A DNA stretch of 64,000 nucleotides from Methylocella sp. (GTDB lineage: Bacteria > Pseudomonadota > Alphaproteobacteria > Rhizobiales > Beijerinckiaceae), in NCBI GenBank assembly GCA_037200525.1, contig JBBCGG010000001.1, positions 1,902,501 through 1,966,500 on the forward strand, read 5' to 3'. Positions 1-9,862 of this stretch are shown here, piece by piece; positions within the stretch are counted from its first letter, which is position 1, and each line of letters begins with the position of its first letter. The notes under the pieces were generated by a model. The model was not told where the DNA came from. It worked only from the letters and a program-made list of their open reading frames with translations, and searched no databases. The position numbers and the translations under genes were made by a program.

Positions 1-1700
1 AGATCGCGGCCGTGGCGCAAGTCGAGGTCGATCTTTTCGCCGACTAGCCGGCGCATCAGAATTTGCAGATCGGAGAGAACGTCGCCGAGCTGCAGGATTT
101 GCGGCCGCAGGGTCTGACGGCGTGAAAAAGCGAGCAGCTGGCGCACCAGCCCGGCGGCGCGATTGGCGTTCTGCTTGATCTGCATGATGTCGCGGAACGA
201 GGGGTCGGTTGGCCGGTGATTGGCGAGGAGTAGATCCGAATAGCCGATGATCGCGGTCAGGACATTGTTGAAATCATGCGCGACGCCGCCGGCGAGCTGT
301 CCGATCGCCTGCATTTTCTGCGATTGCGCGAAATTGTGCTGCAATGTGCGTTGCTCGGTCGTGTCGAGAGCGTAGATAGTCGCGCCGCCGCCATCGCGTT
401 CTTCCGATGCGGAGATGAAGAGGCGAGCCGACCGGTCGCCTTCGCCCTCGAGCCCGGCGTCGACGGGAGCGATGTCGGTTTTCGATTGGGCGGCGGCGGC
501 CAATGCCGTTTCAAGCGCGCCGCGGTCGCGCTCGAGGATGCCGGCATAGATCGAGCGGCTGGCCCCGCCATCGGCTGACTTCAACGCTTCGGGCATGAGT
601 CGGGCGAATGCGGCGTTGGAGCGCGTTATGCGTCCGGCGTTGTCGAGACTGGCGATCGCCATCGGCGTCGAGTTGAAAACCCGCGCGAAGCGAACCTCGG
701 CGGCGCGCAGATCTTCCGCCGGTTCCTCGCCCGGCGCGCGATTGAGAACGAGGGTGCGCGAAGGGCCAGCCGCGCCGTCATGGCCGAAAGCGACGCGATG
801 GAGCAGGCGAACCGGCAGGCTTTGGCCGTTGCGGCGTTTCAAGTCGATGTCGAATTGCTCGGTGCGAACCTCGCCGGAGCCGCCGGCGATCGAGGCGAGC
901 AGCGAGGCCCCGTCGCCGGCCACAAAATCGGTCAATTCGAGTCCGCCGGAGCCAACTTGGGCGAGGTCGTAATCGAGCCAGGCCGCAAGGGTCGCGTTCA
1001 TGTAAGACACGCCGCCATTGCGGTCGCAGGAAAAAAAGCCCGCTGGCGCATAATCGAGGAAATCGATGGCGTGCTGCAGCTCCTGAAAGACGTTTTCCTG
1101 CCTCTCGCGTTCCCTGGTTACGTCGGCGACGGTCCAGAGGTTGGCGCGCTTCGTCTTCGCGAAGGGCAGGGGCCGCACCTTGATCTTGTACCAGCCGACG
1201 CGTCCCTCGCCGCTGAGCGGCGGACTTAAACGCACTTCTTCGACGGTCGGCTTGCCATCGCGCGCGGCTTGCGCCAGCCGGTAGATGGCCTCGGAGACGT
1301 CAGGGGCGCCGGAAAAGAGCCGCTCCACCGCGCGCAGATCCGCCGGATTGCGGGCTCCGGACAGATTCATATAGCTTTCATTGGCGTAAATGATCTTGCC
1401 TGCCGCGTCGGTTGCGACCAATCCCTCCGGATTATTGTCGCATACCAGTTTTGTGATGTCGTTCTTTGAGGCTTGGCCGGAAAACTGAAGGATGCCGACG
1501 GCGAAGGCGAAGAGGGCAAAAATGCCGACGATGGCCAGCAGGGCGAGCAAACCCATGACGAGACTTGCCGCCTCATCCTTGGGTAAAAAAGAGAAAATGG
1601 CGGCGGCTGCGCCCAGAAACAGGGCGAAAAGCAAGACCAGAACGGGGCTGCCCGAGCGTTCGGTGCGGTCGACCGCGGCGGAAATCGGCTGGTCGCTCAT
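1..1700 (-). CDS. cckA: cell-cycle hybrid histidine kinase CckA (partial, C-terminus off the window)
   Basis: Sensor kinase/phosphatase that feeds phosphate through ChpT to CtrA and so controls the alphaproteobacterial cell cycle. The minus frame is open from an ATG at 1700 to the window edge, about 566 codons. Residues about 18–38 and 45–70 form two membrane helices. PAS-like segments follow, the first reading DNNPEGLVATDAAGKIIYAN. The dimerisation/phosphoacceptor helix has GGVAHDFNN at about 268–300 on the plus strand, with the acceptor His in the HDFNN motif typical of CckA. The ATPase and receiver domains would lie to the left of the window. It is divergent from the FliO-like gene, an arrangement I recall from other Hyphomicrobiales. 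No strong Shine-Dalgarno sequence precedes the start. Assignment is firm from the helix pair, PAS order and HDFNN motif. Confidence 0.9.
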   Translation of the reverse strand, partial: MSDQPISAAVDRTERSGSPVLVLLFALFLGAAAAIFSFLPKDEAASLVMGLLALLAIVGIFALFAFAVGILQFSGQASKNDITKLVCDNNPEGLVATDAAGKIIYANESYMNLSGARNPADLRAVERLFSGAPDVSEAIYRLAQAARDGKPTVEEVRLSPPLSGEGRVGWYKIKVRPLPFAKTKRANLWTVADVTRERERQENVFQELQHAIDFLDYAPAGFFSCDRNGGVSYMNATLAAWLDYDLAQVGSGGLELTDFVAGDGASLLASIAGGSGEVRTEQFDIDLKRRNGQSLPVRLLHRVAFGHDGAAGPSRTLVLNRAPGEEPAEDLRAAEVRFARVFNSTPMAIASLDNAGRITRSNAAFARLMPEALKSADGGASRSIYAGILERDRGALETALAAAAQSKTDIAPVDAGLEGEGDRSARLFISASEERDGGGATIYALDTTEQRTLQHNFAQSQKMQAIGQLAGGVAHDFNNVLTAIIGYSDLLLANHRPTDPSFRDIMQIKQNANRAAGLVRQLLAFSRRQTLRPQILQLGDVLSDLQILMRRLVGEKIDLDLRHGRD

Positions 1701-2228
1701 AAATGTTTATCCGGCGTAAGCGAAGCGTCAATAATGTTCGACGCAAACTGGCAGAACTTAATTGAATTTGTCTTGATCCGCGCGAGTTCGGGCGCAAATC
1801 CCGCAGGATGCCGAGGCTTTGCAGGACGCCAAGGCGAAGACGCGATCAAACGCGTTGCGAATTCCGAACGCCAGAACGCTGTTGGCCCCTGACCGCCTCA
1901 GCGACGATGCGGTCCAAAACCTGGCTTTGCAATCGCATCCTGAAGATTTCCCCCAATAATGGTCTACTGCATGCGCAATCCTTGCGCGAGGCGCCTTGGC
2001 GATCCTTGAGCTTGGTTGTGACGCAATCGCGGCCCTTTCTGGCGATCGGATTCTTAATTTTACCTTTCCAAGTAATAAAGTCCCGACGCGAGGGATTTGA
2101 AACCCTGGCGGCGCTTGACGCAAGCGTCGGGATTTTCAATGGTTTGTCTTGATCTTTTCGTCGCTCCCGCATAGTCGATCTGGTTACGATGCGGATCGTC
2201 GTCCGATATCTTCGAGTGAGTCGCGCTG
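1701..2228. other. cckA–fliO divergent intergenic region with a folded element
   Basis: 528 bases without a credible gene. It must hold the promoters of both flanking genes. At 2081–2132 there is an inverted repeat, TCCCGACGC (2081–2089) with GCGTCGGGA (2124–2132). It encloses smaller complementary pairs, AGGG/CCCT, and CGCTTG/CAAGCG around a 3-nt loop. The inner CGCTTG hairpin competes with the outer stem. It could be an attenuator, a small RNA or simply a terminator-like fold (GGATTTTC follows). Overlapping short ORFs on both strands have no recognisable features. Confidence 0.3.
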
Positions 2229-3278
2229 ATGCTCGCCCTAAGCGACAAGATTTTCGAGAACAAGACTTTGATGTTCGCCGTTGCGATAATCGCCCTGCTT
2301 GTCGCGGTGGCGCTGCTTTTACTGATTTTTCGCATAGCCTTCGGACGCAAGCTGCGAATGCCGGGAGGCGGCAGGGCGAGGTTGCCTCGGCTTGGCATTG
2401 TCGACGCGTTCGATCTCGATCGGCAGCGCCAACTTGTGATCATTCGGCGCGACAATGTCGAGCATCTCTTGATGATCGGCGGTCCGAACGACCTCGTCAT
2501 CGAGTCGGAGATCATTCGGGCGGAAGCTCGCGACAACAGGAGTCGCGACAAAGAGATTCGCGAGAAAGATCAGAGGGAGGCGCCGCAAGCGCCCGCCGCC
2601 ATTTCGTGGCCTTCCGAAATCGAGGCCCCCTCCTCCCGGGCTGCTTTGAGCCAGCCGCAACCGGCGCGCAGAACGCCGCCGCCCCCGGCGCTCGCGCCAG
2701 AACCTGAGCTCGAACCCTCAGTGAGGGTCGCCGATCAGCCGCCGCTGGCGCCCATAGCGTCGCCGCCGCCCCGGCCCCCGGCTTTTCCGATGCCGCCGCG
2801 CCGCGCGGCGCAGCCAATGACGCCGCAGCGCACGCCAGCGCCGCGCGAGCCGATCGGACGCCCCGAGCCCTCCGTAAAGAGCGAAGCTGGAGCTAATCCT
2901 TCGAGCGCTTTTCCGCGCGCGCCGCTAGCCACGCCTTTCCTGCGGCCGTCGCCGCCGCGTCAATTGGCGGAGTCATTTTTAAAGCCGGCTTCGCTGCCGG
3001 CAGTGCCTGCGGCGCCTGTGGTCTCCGAACCGCCGGCCGCCGCGCCCGCAGCGCCTGCGCCCGAGCCGGCCGCGTCTGCTCTGCCTGCGCCAACGGAAGC
3101 GCAGACGCGACCCGACGCCGAGCCTTCGCCCCCGTCTTTGGCCGCTGAGACGACAGCGCCTTCTCAAACGACTGCGCCGACATCTGCGCAAACGCCTGTC
3201 GAGCCGTCGCCGCCTGATCCTTTTGATTCATTGGAAGAGGAAATGGCCAAACTTCTTGGCCGGGGACCGGGGGCATAA
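2229..3278 (+). CDS. FliO-like membrane protein with Pro/Ala-rich C-terminal tail
   Basis: 349 residues. The N-terminus has one membrane helix (about 15–38), then a short basic cytosolic segment with RLGIVDAFDLDRQRQLVIIRRDNVEHLL and IGGPNDLVIE. This matches the FliO/flagellar-biosynthesis domain, in which a hydrophobic anchor is followed by a small beta-rich domain with a 'LVLIRRDxVEHLLLIGG' core. Residues from about 110 onward are a long low-complexity Pro/Ala/Glu tail, ending in DPFDSLEEEMAKLLGR, which may be a short helix. No flagellar genes are nearby, and its constant partner is cckA on the other strand, so a role outside the flagellar export gate is possible. The ATG at 2229 directly precedes the hydrophobic stretch. 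Function beyond membrane anchoring is not established. Confidence 0.7.
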   Translation: MLALSDKIFENKTLMFAVAIIALLVAVALLLLIFRIAFGRKLRMPGGGRARLPRLGIVDAFDLDRQRQLVIIRRDNVEHLLMIGGPNDLVIESEIIRAEARDNRSRDKEIREKDQREAPQAPAAISWPSEIEAPSSRAALSQPQPARRTPPPPALAPEPELEPSVRVADQPPLAPIASPPPRPPAFPMPPRRAAQPMTPQRTPAPREPIGRPEPSVKSEAGANPSSAFPRAPLATPFLRPSPPRQLAESFLKPASLPAVPAAPVVSEPPAAAPAAPAPEPAASALPAPTEAQTRPDAEPSPPSLAAETTAPSQTTAPTSAQTPVEPSPPDPFDSLEEEMAKLLGRGPGA

Positions 3279-3298
3279 GCGATCCCCCGGTCGGTTTT
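3265..3298 (+). terminator. rho-independent terminator of the FliO-like gene
   Basis: GACCGGGGG (3265–3273) pairs with CCCCCGGTC (3284–3292), a 9-bp GC stem with a 10-nt loop, followed by GGTTTTC. The stem includes the last codons and the stop of the FliO-like gene, so termination and the stop codon overlap. Confidence 0.7.
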
Positions 3299-3435
3299 CA
3301 CGCCCGAAAGTCATCGCCGAGCCGCTTGCTTTTTCGGCGATAATGTTATGGTTGCAACGCATCTTGCGTGCGGCGTAATTGCGTTGAAATGCGGCCCATC
3401 TAGCCTTTCCGCCTCAGGAGCCGGAGAGGAAAGCC

Positions 3436-3702
3436 TTGACCAAAATCAGCCTTTTGGCGCCGTTTGCTGCGGTCGTCATTGCGAGCGCCCCGACCCACGC
3501 CAACACGCGCCTTGTGGACGCCCCAGGCTCGACTGCCGATGCGACGATCGCCAAAGCTCTTTTGAGCCAAGACTACCTGGCTCACACAGGCGCGACAGTC
3601 TCGCTGCCGCTGGTTTCTGCGGGCGCGCCATCAACGCTTCTTCCCCGCTCCATCGACGATCTATACAAAAGCCTGGAAATTCGGATCTGCAATAACTGCT
3701 GA
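3436..3702 (+). CDS. small secreted protein of unknown function
   Basis: 88 residues starting at a TTG with a strong Shine-Dalgarno sequence, GGAGAGGA, 5 nt upstream. The start MTKISLLAPFAAVVIASAPTHA reads as a Sec signal peptide cleaved near THA/N. The mature part (about 65 residues) has no domain I recognise and ends in CNNC, a Cys pair that could form a disulfide or bind metal. It sits alone between the FliO-like gene and a GT9 glycosyltransferase. The good ribosome site and signal peptide support a real gene; the function is unknown. Confidence 0.55.
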   Translation: MTKISLLAPFAAVVIASAPTHANTRLVDAPGSTADATIAKALLSQDYLAHTGATVSLPLVSAGAPSTLLPRSIDDLYKSLEIRICNNC

Positions 3703-3851
3703 CGTTTCTTGGTCTCCAGGGCAGCGACGCCGCGCGACGCTAAACGGCCAAACAAACAAAGCATCGCCGCTGGAGATTGACGACATCGCCCTGGTTTTCA
3801 CGCGCGGCTCCGGGTTGGCGCCTCCAAGACAGAGATCAACGGAATCCAGCC

Positions 3852-4766
3852 ATGAAATCCTTCAATCATTCCGATGTCGCCATTCTCAATGGCTTCGGTC
3901 GGAGTTTAGGCGACAGCGTCATCGGGTTGCAGGCCCTGAAGTTGGCGATCGAGGCTGGCGTCATTCCGCCTCATCCCGTCTTATTCCGCCTTCCCGACTC
4001 ATCGACGTTAATCCCGGAGCTCTATTACGCGGCCAGAGATTTCGCCGCCGTGCGAACTTTGCCCTGGGCCGATGAGACGCCTGGACCGCCGCCCGCCGCG
4101 GCCGCGGATTTCTCACGGGTCATAGATCTGCGCGACTTCGCCTTCGATCCGAGTTTTCGCGGCGTCGCCATGATAGATTTTTTTCTTAGCCGGCTCGGGC
4201 TCGATCCGGCCGAGGTGGAATCCGGCCGCAAGCGCAATTCATGGCTCGCGCCTCGAGCGCAGCGTCGCCAGGACGCAGCCGCCTCCGGCTATGTGCTGGT
4301 ATGCCCGACAGCATCCATGGAATTACGCCGGATGCCGACGGCAATCCATGACGCGACGATGGCATGGCTGCAATCCCGCAGCGGCCGGATGGTGCTGAGC
4401 CAGTCAGCGTTGCCTAGAGAATCCTCGCTCGCCGGATTATGTGGTCTCGTCGCCTCGGCAGGTCTCATCGTGACCACAGACACCGGCATGGTGCATTTAG
4501 CGGATGCCTTTTCCGTACCATGCTTGGCTTTCTTCACGACCCATCGGCCGGAATGGCGCGCGCGCGACTATCCGTTGTGTCACGCCGTCTATCTGCAGGC
4601 CTCAAGCCTTCCGCCGGCCCTCGAATTTGCGCGCGTTGACGAAGACATCGAGGGCGTCCGCGCGGCCTGGTTCCCTCACGGCGGCGATTTTGCGTGGCTT
4701 ACGAGTGCGCTGGAGGAGGCCGTGGCAATGGCGGAGACAAAAATCAAACCGGTCCATCGGAGTTGA
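3852..4766 (+). CDS. glycosyltransferase family 9 (heptosyltransferase-like) protein
   Basis: 304 residues from the ATG at 3852. A TTG at 3777 would add 25 residues without a better ribosome site, and the conserved part starts at NHSDVAILNGFGRSLGDSVIG. GT9 enzymes transfer heptose or related sugars onto lipopolysaccharide core. The N-terminal Rossmann half has the loop GFGRSLGDSVIGLQAL. The C-terminal half has YVLVCPTAS and the family's donor-binding signature LIVTTDTGMVHLADAFSVPCLAFF (Asp-Thr-Gly-Met-x-His). It is not in an LPS cluster and converges on the TonB receptor gene. Family assignment is good; substrate unknown. Confidence 0.7.
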   Translation: MKSFNHSDVAILNGFGRSLGDSVIGLQALKLAIEAGVIPPHPVLFRLPDSSTLIPELYYAARDFAAVRTLPWADETPGPPPAAAADFSRVIDLRDFAFDPSFRGVAMIDFFLSRLGLDPAEVESGRKRNSWLAPRAQRRQDAAASGYVLVCPTASMELRRMPTAIHDATMAWLQSRSGRMVLSQSALPRESSLAGLCGLVASAGLIVTTDTGMVHLADAFSVPCLAFFTTHRPEWRARDYPLCHAVYLQASSLPPALEFARVDEDIEGVRAAWFPHGGDFAWLTSALEEAVAMAETKIKPVHRS

Positions 4767-4951
4767 TCGCCCCCGACGCGCGAACCAACAACCAATGCGT
4801 TCCGCTAACGCCTTGCTCGAGTTCCTGAGAGCCGCGCCGCGACTGCTTGCCGATCCTCCTCTCTGTTCGAGATCTTGCGCGAATGTGCGGCCGACGCCAG
4901 CTGGACATTCGAACCAATGGCGAGGCTACGTTTTGGTTCTCTCGCAAAGGA

Positions 4952-7201
4952 TCAGAAGCGCACGTCCGCCTTGACGTATACGGTGCGCGGATCGCCGACG
5001 AAGGCGCCGGCTCCGTTGGCGGCGATAAAATAAAGCGTGTTGGCGATGTTCTTTATACCGATCGCCACATCCCACTTCGGTTGCGTGTAGGTGAGATTGG
5101 CGTCGAAGATCGTATATGCCGGCACCATGTCGGTATTAAGCTGGTCGCCAAAAATCTTGCCCTTGTAATTCAGTCCGGCGCTGACGGTGAAGCCTCTGAT
5201 TCCGGAAACCTCGAAGTCGTAGGTGGTCCACAGGTTAAAGATCTTCGCTGGAACGCCGATCGGCACTTTGCCGACCGCTGTCGGCGCTGACGGATTATCC
5301 GTCAGAACCGCCTGCTGCAGCGTGCCGTTGGCGAGGAACTTCCATTCCGGCGTAACGTGGAGTTCAAGATCAGCTTCAAGGCCGTGCGTAAATTGAGAGC
5401 CGAATGTTGGTTCGTCGTTGACCAGGGTGAAGACGTTTTGGCGATCGACGTTGAACGCCGCTAGGGTGAAATTCAGGCGGTTGTCTGGAGTGTTCAGCTT
5501 CACGCCCAGTTCATACTGTAGCGCCGATTCCGGGGCTTGGATGGCCGCTGTCGTGGCCTCGGAGGTGAAGTTGGCCAAATGACTGCGCGCGACGCCAAAA
5601 TAGGGAGAGACGCCGGGAAGAACCTTATAAAGAATGCCGGCGCTCCAATCGAATGGCGAATCGGCTCGCCCGTAATTTACCCCCGGCAGAAACACCTGAG
5701 AGCCCTCGAAAATGCGGCCCGGGATGAAAATATCGGGCGTCAGAGTCGTGCTCCACCAGTTCTGGCGGCCGCTCAACCGAAGTTTGAGTTGGTCCGTTAC
5801 GTCGATTTGATCGGTAGCGTAAGCGCCGAGATAGGTCGCCTTGAGACTGTCGATTTCGCCCTTTGTCGCGGTGCGAATAAAGTTCAAATTGCCGGTCGAG
5901 GTTTCCGGAATGATCGGGGCGAAGATATTTTCGATGTTTGGCAGGTTGGCGTCGGATTGATTGGTGAATAGGCTCTCATGTTGCGCTTCGAAGCCTGTCA
6001 CAAGCGTATGCCCGACGCTTGCAGTATGAAATCTCCAAACGGGCTCCAAAGTATAGTCGAAGTCATCGGAGGCATCATATTGCAGGCGAAGCGAGCGCCC
6101 TGTGTCTGCGACGCCGACAATCGTCCCGCTGTCGCCATTGCGCAAGATCTGCGAGGCGCGGTGCAGGTACGAGAACCGGTTGTTTATCGTGAGAAAATCA
6201 TTGACGGTCCAGACATCGCTCAATTCTACGCGCACGAGGTTCTGCTGCGCAAAGTTGAACGGCGTCGAATATTTCGTGTTGCGCGCAATGCTGATAGGGG
6301 CGCCATGGAAATAGAGCAGGCCGTAAGGATCGGGCGTGTTTTCGAGGCGGCGCGCGTCCACGACAAAGGTGATGACGTGATCATTGATATCCCAACGCAG
6401 CACTGGGCGGACTTCATAGTCGCCGCTCTTTAGGCTCCGAAATCCGCTGGAATGCTGCACCAGTCCATCGATGCGAAAATCGAGGCCGGAGATGCTGGTT
6501 GGACCCGTCGCCCAATAGTTCGATGAGAGCGTGTTGTAAGAGCCATACTGAACGCCGGCCCCGTAAGCCAGAGTGGACGCTGGCGCAAAATGCGTAATGT
6601 TGATGGTGCCGCCGGGAGGGCCGCTGCCGAGCAGGGCGGAGCCAGGACCTTTCAGCACCTCGACGCTTTGAACGCCATTCAGCGAATGCGGAATGCCGTT
6701 GAGTTGGTCGCCGTCTGTGAACCCGTCGGTGTAAATTCGCGCATCCAGACCGCGGATAAGAAAGCGGTCGAAGAATCCATGCGAATCCGCGCCGCCCGTG
6801 CTAAGGCCGCTGACGTCCTGGACGACGTCCGCCAGATGTGTGCCGCCTTGTTCGCTAATCAGTTCGCTCGGCACAACTTTAATGCTGAGCGGCAAATCCT
6901 CGACCTTCGTCCCGGTCAACGCCACCTTTGGAACCTGCACAAGCATTGGCAAAGATTCAACGGCGGCTCCGGCGGCGTTTGCGCCTTCGACGTTCACTTC
7001 CGGCAGCGCCAGCGCGCCAGCGTCTTGTCCGCCGGCGTCTTGCGCATGCGCGCCAGCGATGCCGACAATGCTGGCAAACGCGATACCCAACAGAAGCGGC
7101 GCGGTATAGATTTCGCTTCGCAAACGCGACGAGCGCTTCGATAAATAAGCTGATGATGTAAGTGCTATATTGTTATTGTCGTAACTATGAGTTGATTCCA
7201 T
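4952..7201 (-). CDS. TonB-dependent siderophore receptor
   Basis: Outer-membrane beta-barrel that takes up ferric siderophores using TonB energy. I choose the ATG at 7201 (749 residues) because GGAG lies 4 nt upstream; the longer reading from 7282 adds an AT-rich, poorly translated-looking stretch. A signal sequence ends near GAHAQ after a long polar start. The plug domain has LPEVNVEG as the likely TonB-box region, LPLSIKVVPSELISEQG, the FLIRGLDARIYTDG loop, and VEVLKGPGSALLGSGPPGGTIN, the family hallmark. The rest is barrel strands, ending YVKADVRF with the terminal Phe required for barrel insertion. It matches the FhuA/FpvA-type siderophore receptor family by layout. No siderophore synthesis or ABC importer genes lie nearby. 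Iron control is likely but no clear Fur box is visible. Confidence 0.88.
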   Translation of the reverse strand: MESTHSYDNNNIALTSSAYLSKRSSRLRSEIYTAPLLLGIAFASIVGIAGAHAQDAGGQDAGALALPEVNVEGANAAGAAVESLPMLVQVPKVALTGTKVEDLPLSIKVVPSELISEQGGTHLADVVQDVSGLSTGGADSHGFFDRFLIRGLDARIYTDGFTDGDQLNGIPHSLNGVQSVEVLKGPGSALLGSGPPGGTINITHFAPASTLAYGAGVQYGSYNTLSSNYWATGPTSISGLDFRIDGLVQHSSGFRSLKSGDYEVRPVLRWDINDHVITFVVDARRLENTPDPYGLLYFHGAPISIARNTKYSTPFNFAQQNLVRVELSDVWTVNDFLTINNRFSYLHRASQILRNGDSGTIVGVADTGRSLRLQYDASDDFDYTLEPVWRFHTASVGHTLVTGFEAQHESLFTNQSDANLPNIENIFAPIIPETSTGNLNFIRTATKGEIDSLKATYLGAYATDQIDVTDQLKLRLSGRQNWWSTTLTPDIFIPGRIFEGSQVFLPGVNYGRADSPFDWSAGILYKVLPGVSPYFGVARSHLANFTSEATTAAIQAPESALQYELGVKLNTPDNRLNFTLAAFNVDRQNVFTLVNDEPTFGSQFTHGLEADLELHVTPEWKFLANGTLQQAVLTDNPSAPTAVGKVPIGVPAKIFNLWTTYDFEVSGIRGFTVSAGLNYKGKIFGDQLNTDMVPAYTIFDANLTYTQPKWDVAIGIKNIANTLYFIAANGAGAFVGDPRTVYVKADVRF

Positions 7202-7833
7202 AAACTCCGAATGGAATAGCTTCATAAAAGAGGAAATATAATTATATTTTTGGTATTTTGACGAAGAATACATTATATGCACCCGCCCAATAGGGATCTG
7301 TACGCAAATCTATACGTTACAGTCCAGGGATCAGATGGAGGGTGTCTACCAGTTACAGCCATAAAGCGTCAACTTGGCTTATATTATACTTATTCTAAGC
7401 GTCTTCTGATTTATTGTTTTAGACTAATTAAATAATGAGGATTCATTTATAGATGGTTCAATAGATAAGAACGTATATGATGCTTCTAGGCGCCCCCGCG
7501 CCAAGGCATGCCGGACGCTTAGCTCTCACGAAGATGTGTAGATTGCTGCTGCAATAGTAATCGGCGCGCGATTGCCGCCCGCGCCGCAATAGCGATCAAA
7601 GATGTGGGTACAGTTTTGGAAAAGGCTTAAAGCGCGCTCACGCAGCTTTGGCGCGGCGGTGCTTCCTCGCTCGAGCGAGGTGGATCTGCAGGGCGGTTAT
7701 AGCGCGGAGACTCCGCTATCCGCCGCTTGCGGAGTTTGCGCGGACGCAAGGAGCGCCGTCGCGGAGAAGATGTCGCGCGACGGGGCTACCCGGAATTAGC
7801 TATAGAGTTCTTCGATGACCGAAGGATCGATGT
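7202..7833. other. intergenic region: AT-rich receptor promoter area and metK downstream palindromes
   Basis: From 7202 to about 7500 base composition is much more AT-rich than the rest of the window. It includes a TTAGAA half site (7393–7398, minus) that resembles half of an Irr/ICE-type iron box; no full dyad is present. From about 7560 the composition returns to GC-rich. Here there is a perfect 16-bp palindrome CCTCGCTCGAGCGAGG (7665–7680) and a bulged hairpin, GGCGG-TT-ATAGCG pairing with CGCTAT-CCGCC (about 7694–7723). The 65-codon open frame at 7602 has no supporting signals. Confidence 0.35.
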
Positions 7834-9030
<1,197 letters not shown>

Positions 9031-9201
9031 CGGCTGTCTCCGGTTGAGCAGAAAGGTCGTCGCCATCGGCCACCTAGCGCACGGTTGCGCAAGACGGCCT
9101 GCGACTCGCCGGAAATTTCAGCATGGCGTTCGTTTTGTCAAGCGATTTAGGTCTTTTCGTTCGTAGGAACGAATTCGGCCGTTAAGCCGGACGAAATTGG
9201 A

Positions 9202-9693
9202 CTATGCATCCTCATCAACAGCATGGCGCGCGGTCATCTCAACGCCGGCTTCCTCGCCAGCGAGAGCGGAGACGAGGTCTATGATCCGTTTACGGATCTT
9301 CACGTCATGGATCCGGGCGAAGGCCATATTGAGATGCAGCCCCTCGGCCGTGGACAGGAAATCGGCGACATAGGTCGAATGCGAATCTTCGGCGACCCCA
9401 TTATGGCTCGGCGCATTGCTGCCCGCGATCTCAAAGGATGGCGCCCCTTCGAAGAAAAACGCCGGCGGCACGTCGAGCGTGCGCGAGATCTGCTGCAGTC
9501 GACTCGCGCCGATGCGATTGGCCCCTTTTTCGTATTTCTGAACCTGCTGAAACGTGAGGCCCAAAGCCTCGCCCAATTTTTCCTGGCTCATGCCCAGAAT
9601 GACCCGGCGCATGCGGACGCGGCTGCCGACATGCCGGTCAATCGGATTGGGTATCTTTTTCACCTTGTCCATTGTCGAACTCTGATCGGTCAT
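9202..9693 (-). CDS. XRE-family helix-turn-helix transcriptional regulator
   Basis: 163 residues from the ATG at 9693; ATGs at 9750 and 9672 are alternatives. The HTH_3 domain covers about residues 18–75: NPIDRHVGSRVRMRRVILGMSQEKLGEALGLTFQQVQKYEKGANRIGASRLQ, with the recognition helix around FQQVQKYE. It continues SRTLDVPPAFFFEG, the conserved tail of the SinR-like regulators that alphaproteobacteria keep beside metK and lnt. The C-terminal half has DFLSTAEGLHLNMAFARI and RKRIIDLV, likely the dimer or sensor part. It lies 171 bases upstream of metK on the same strand and about 170 bases downstream of lnt. In this family some members are cell-cycle or stress regulators; the target here is unknown. 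Confidence 0.88.
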   Translation of the reverse strand: MTDQSSTMDKVKKIPNPIDRHVGSRVRMRRVILGMSQEKLGEALGLTFQQVQKYEKGANRIGASRLQQISRTLDVPPAFFFEGAPSFEIAGSNAPSHNGVAEDSHSTYVADFLSTAEGLHLNMAFARIHDVKIRKRIIDLVSALAGEEAGVEMTARHAVDEDA

Positions 9694-9862
9694 AGCCAAA
9701 CTTTCTCTACAAGGTAGAACATTTTGGGTTCTACACCAGAAGCGAAACATTCAACGCCACAACCGTTTCGGTGGGCGCACGAAGATATGCGCGGATTGCG
9801 ATAGAATGCCCGGTGGTTGTGACGAAAAGCAAAAATAAATAGAAGACACTTAATATTTATTG

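Noticed and set aside
7602-7799. 65-codon frame in the metK downstream gap
   Set aside because: It runs through the perfect palindrome and hairpin, has no ribosome site and no recognisable protein features.
9031-9201. SAM-type riboswitch upstream of metK
   Set aside because: The upstream 171 bases show no arrangement I can match to a SAM, SAM-SAH or SAH aptamer; only short random complementarity is present.
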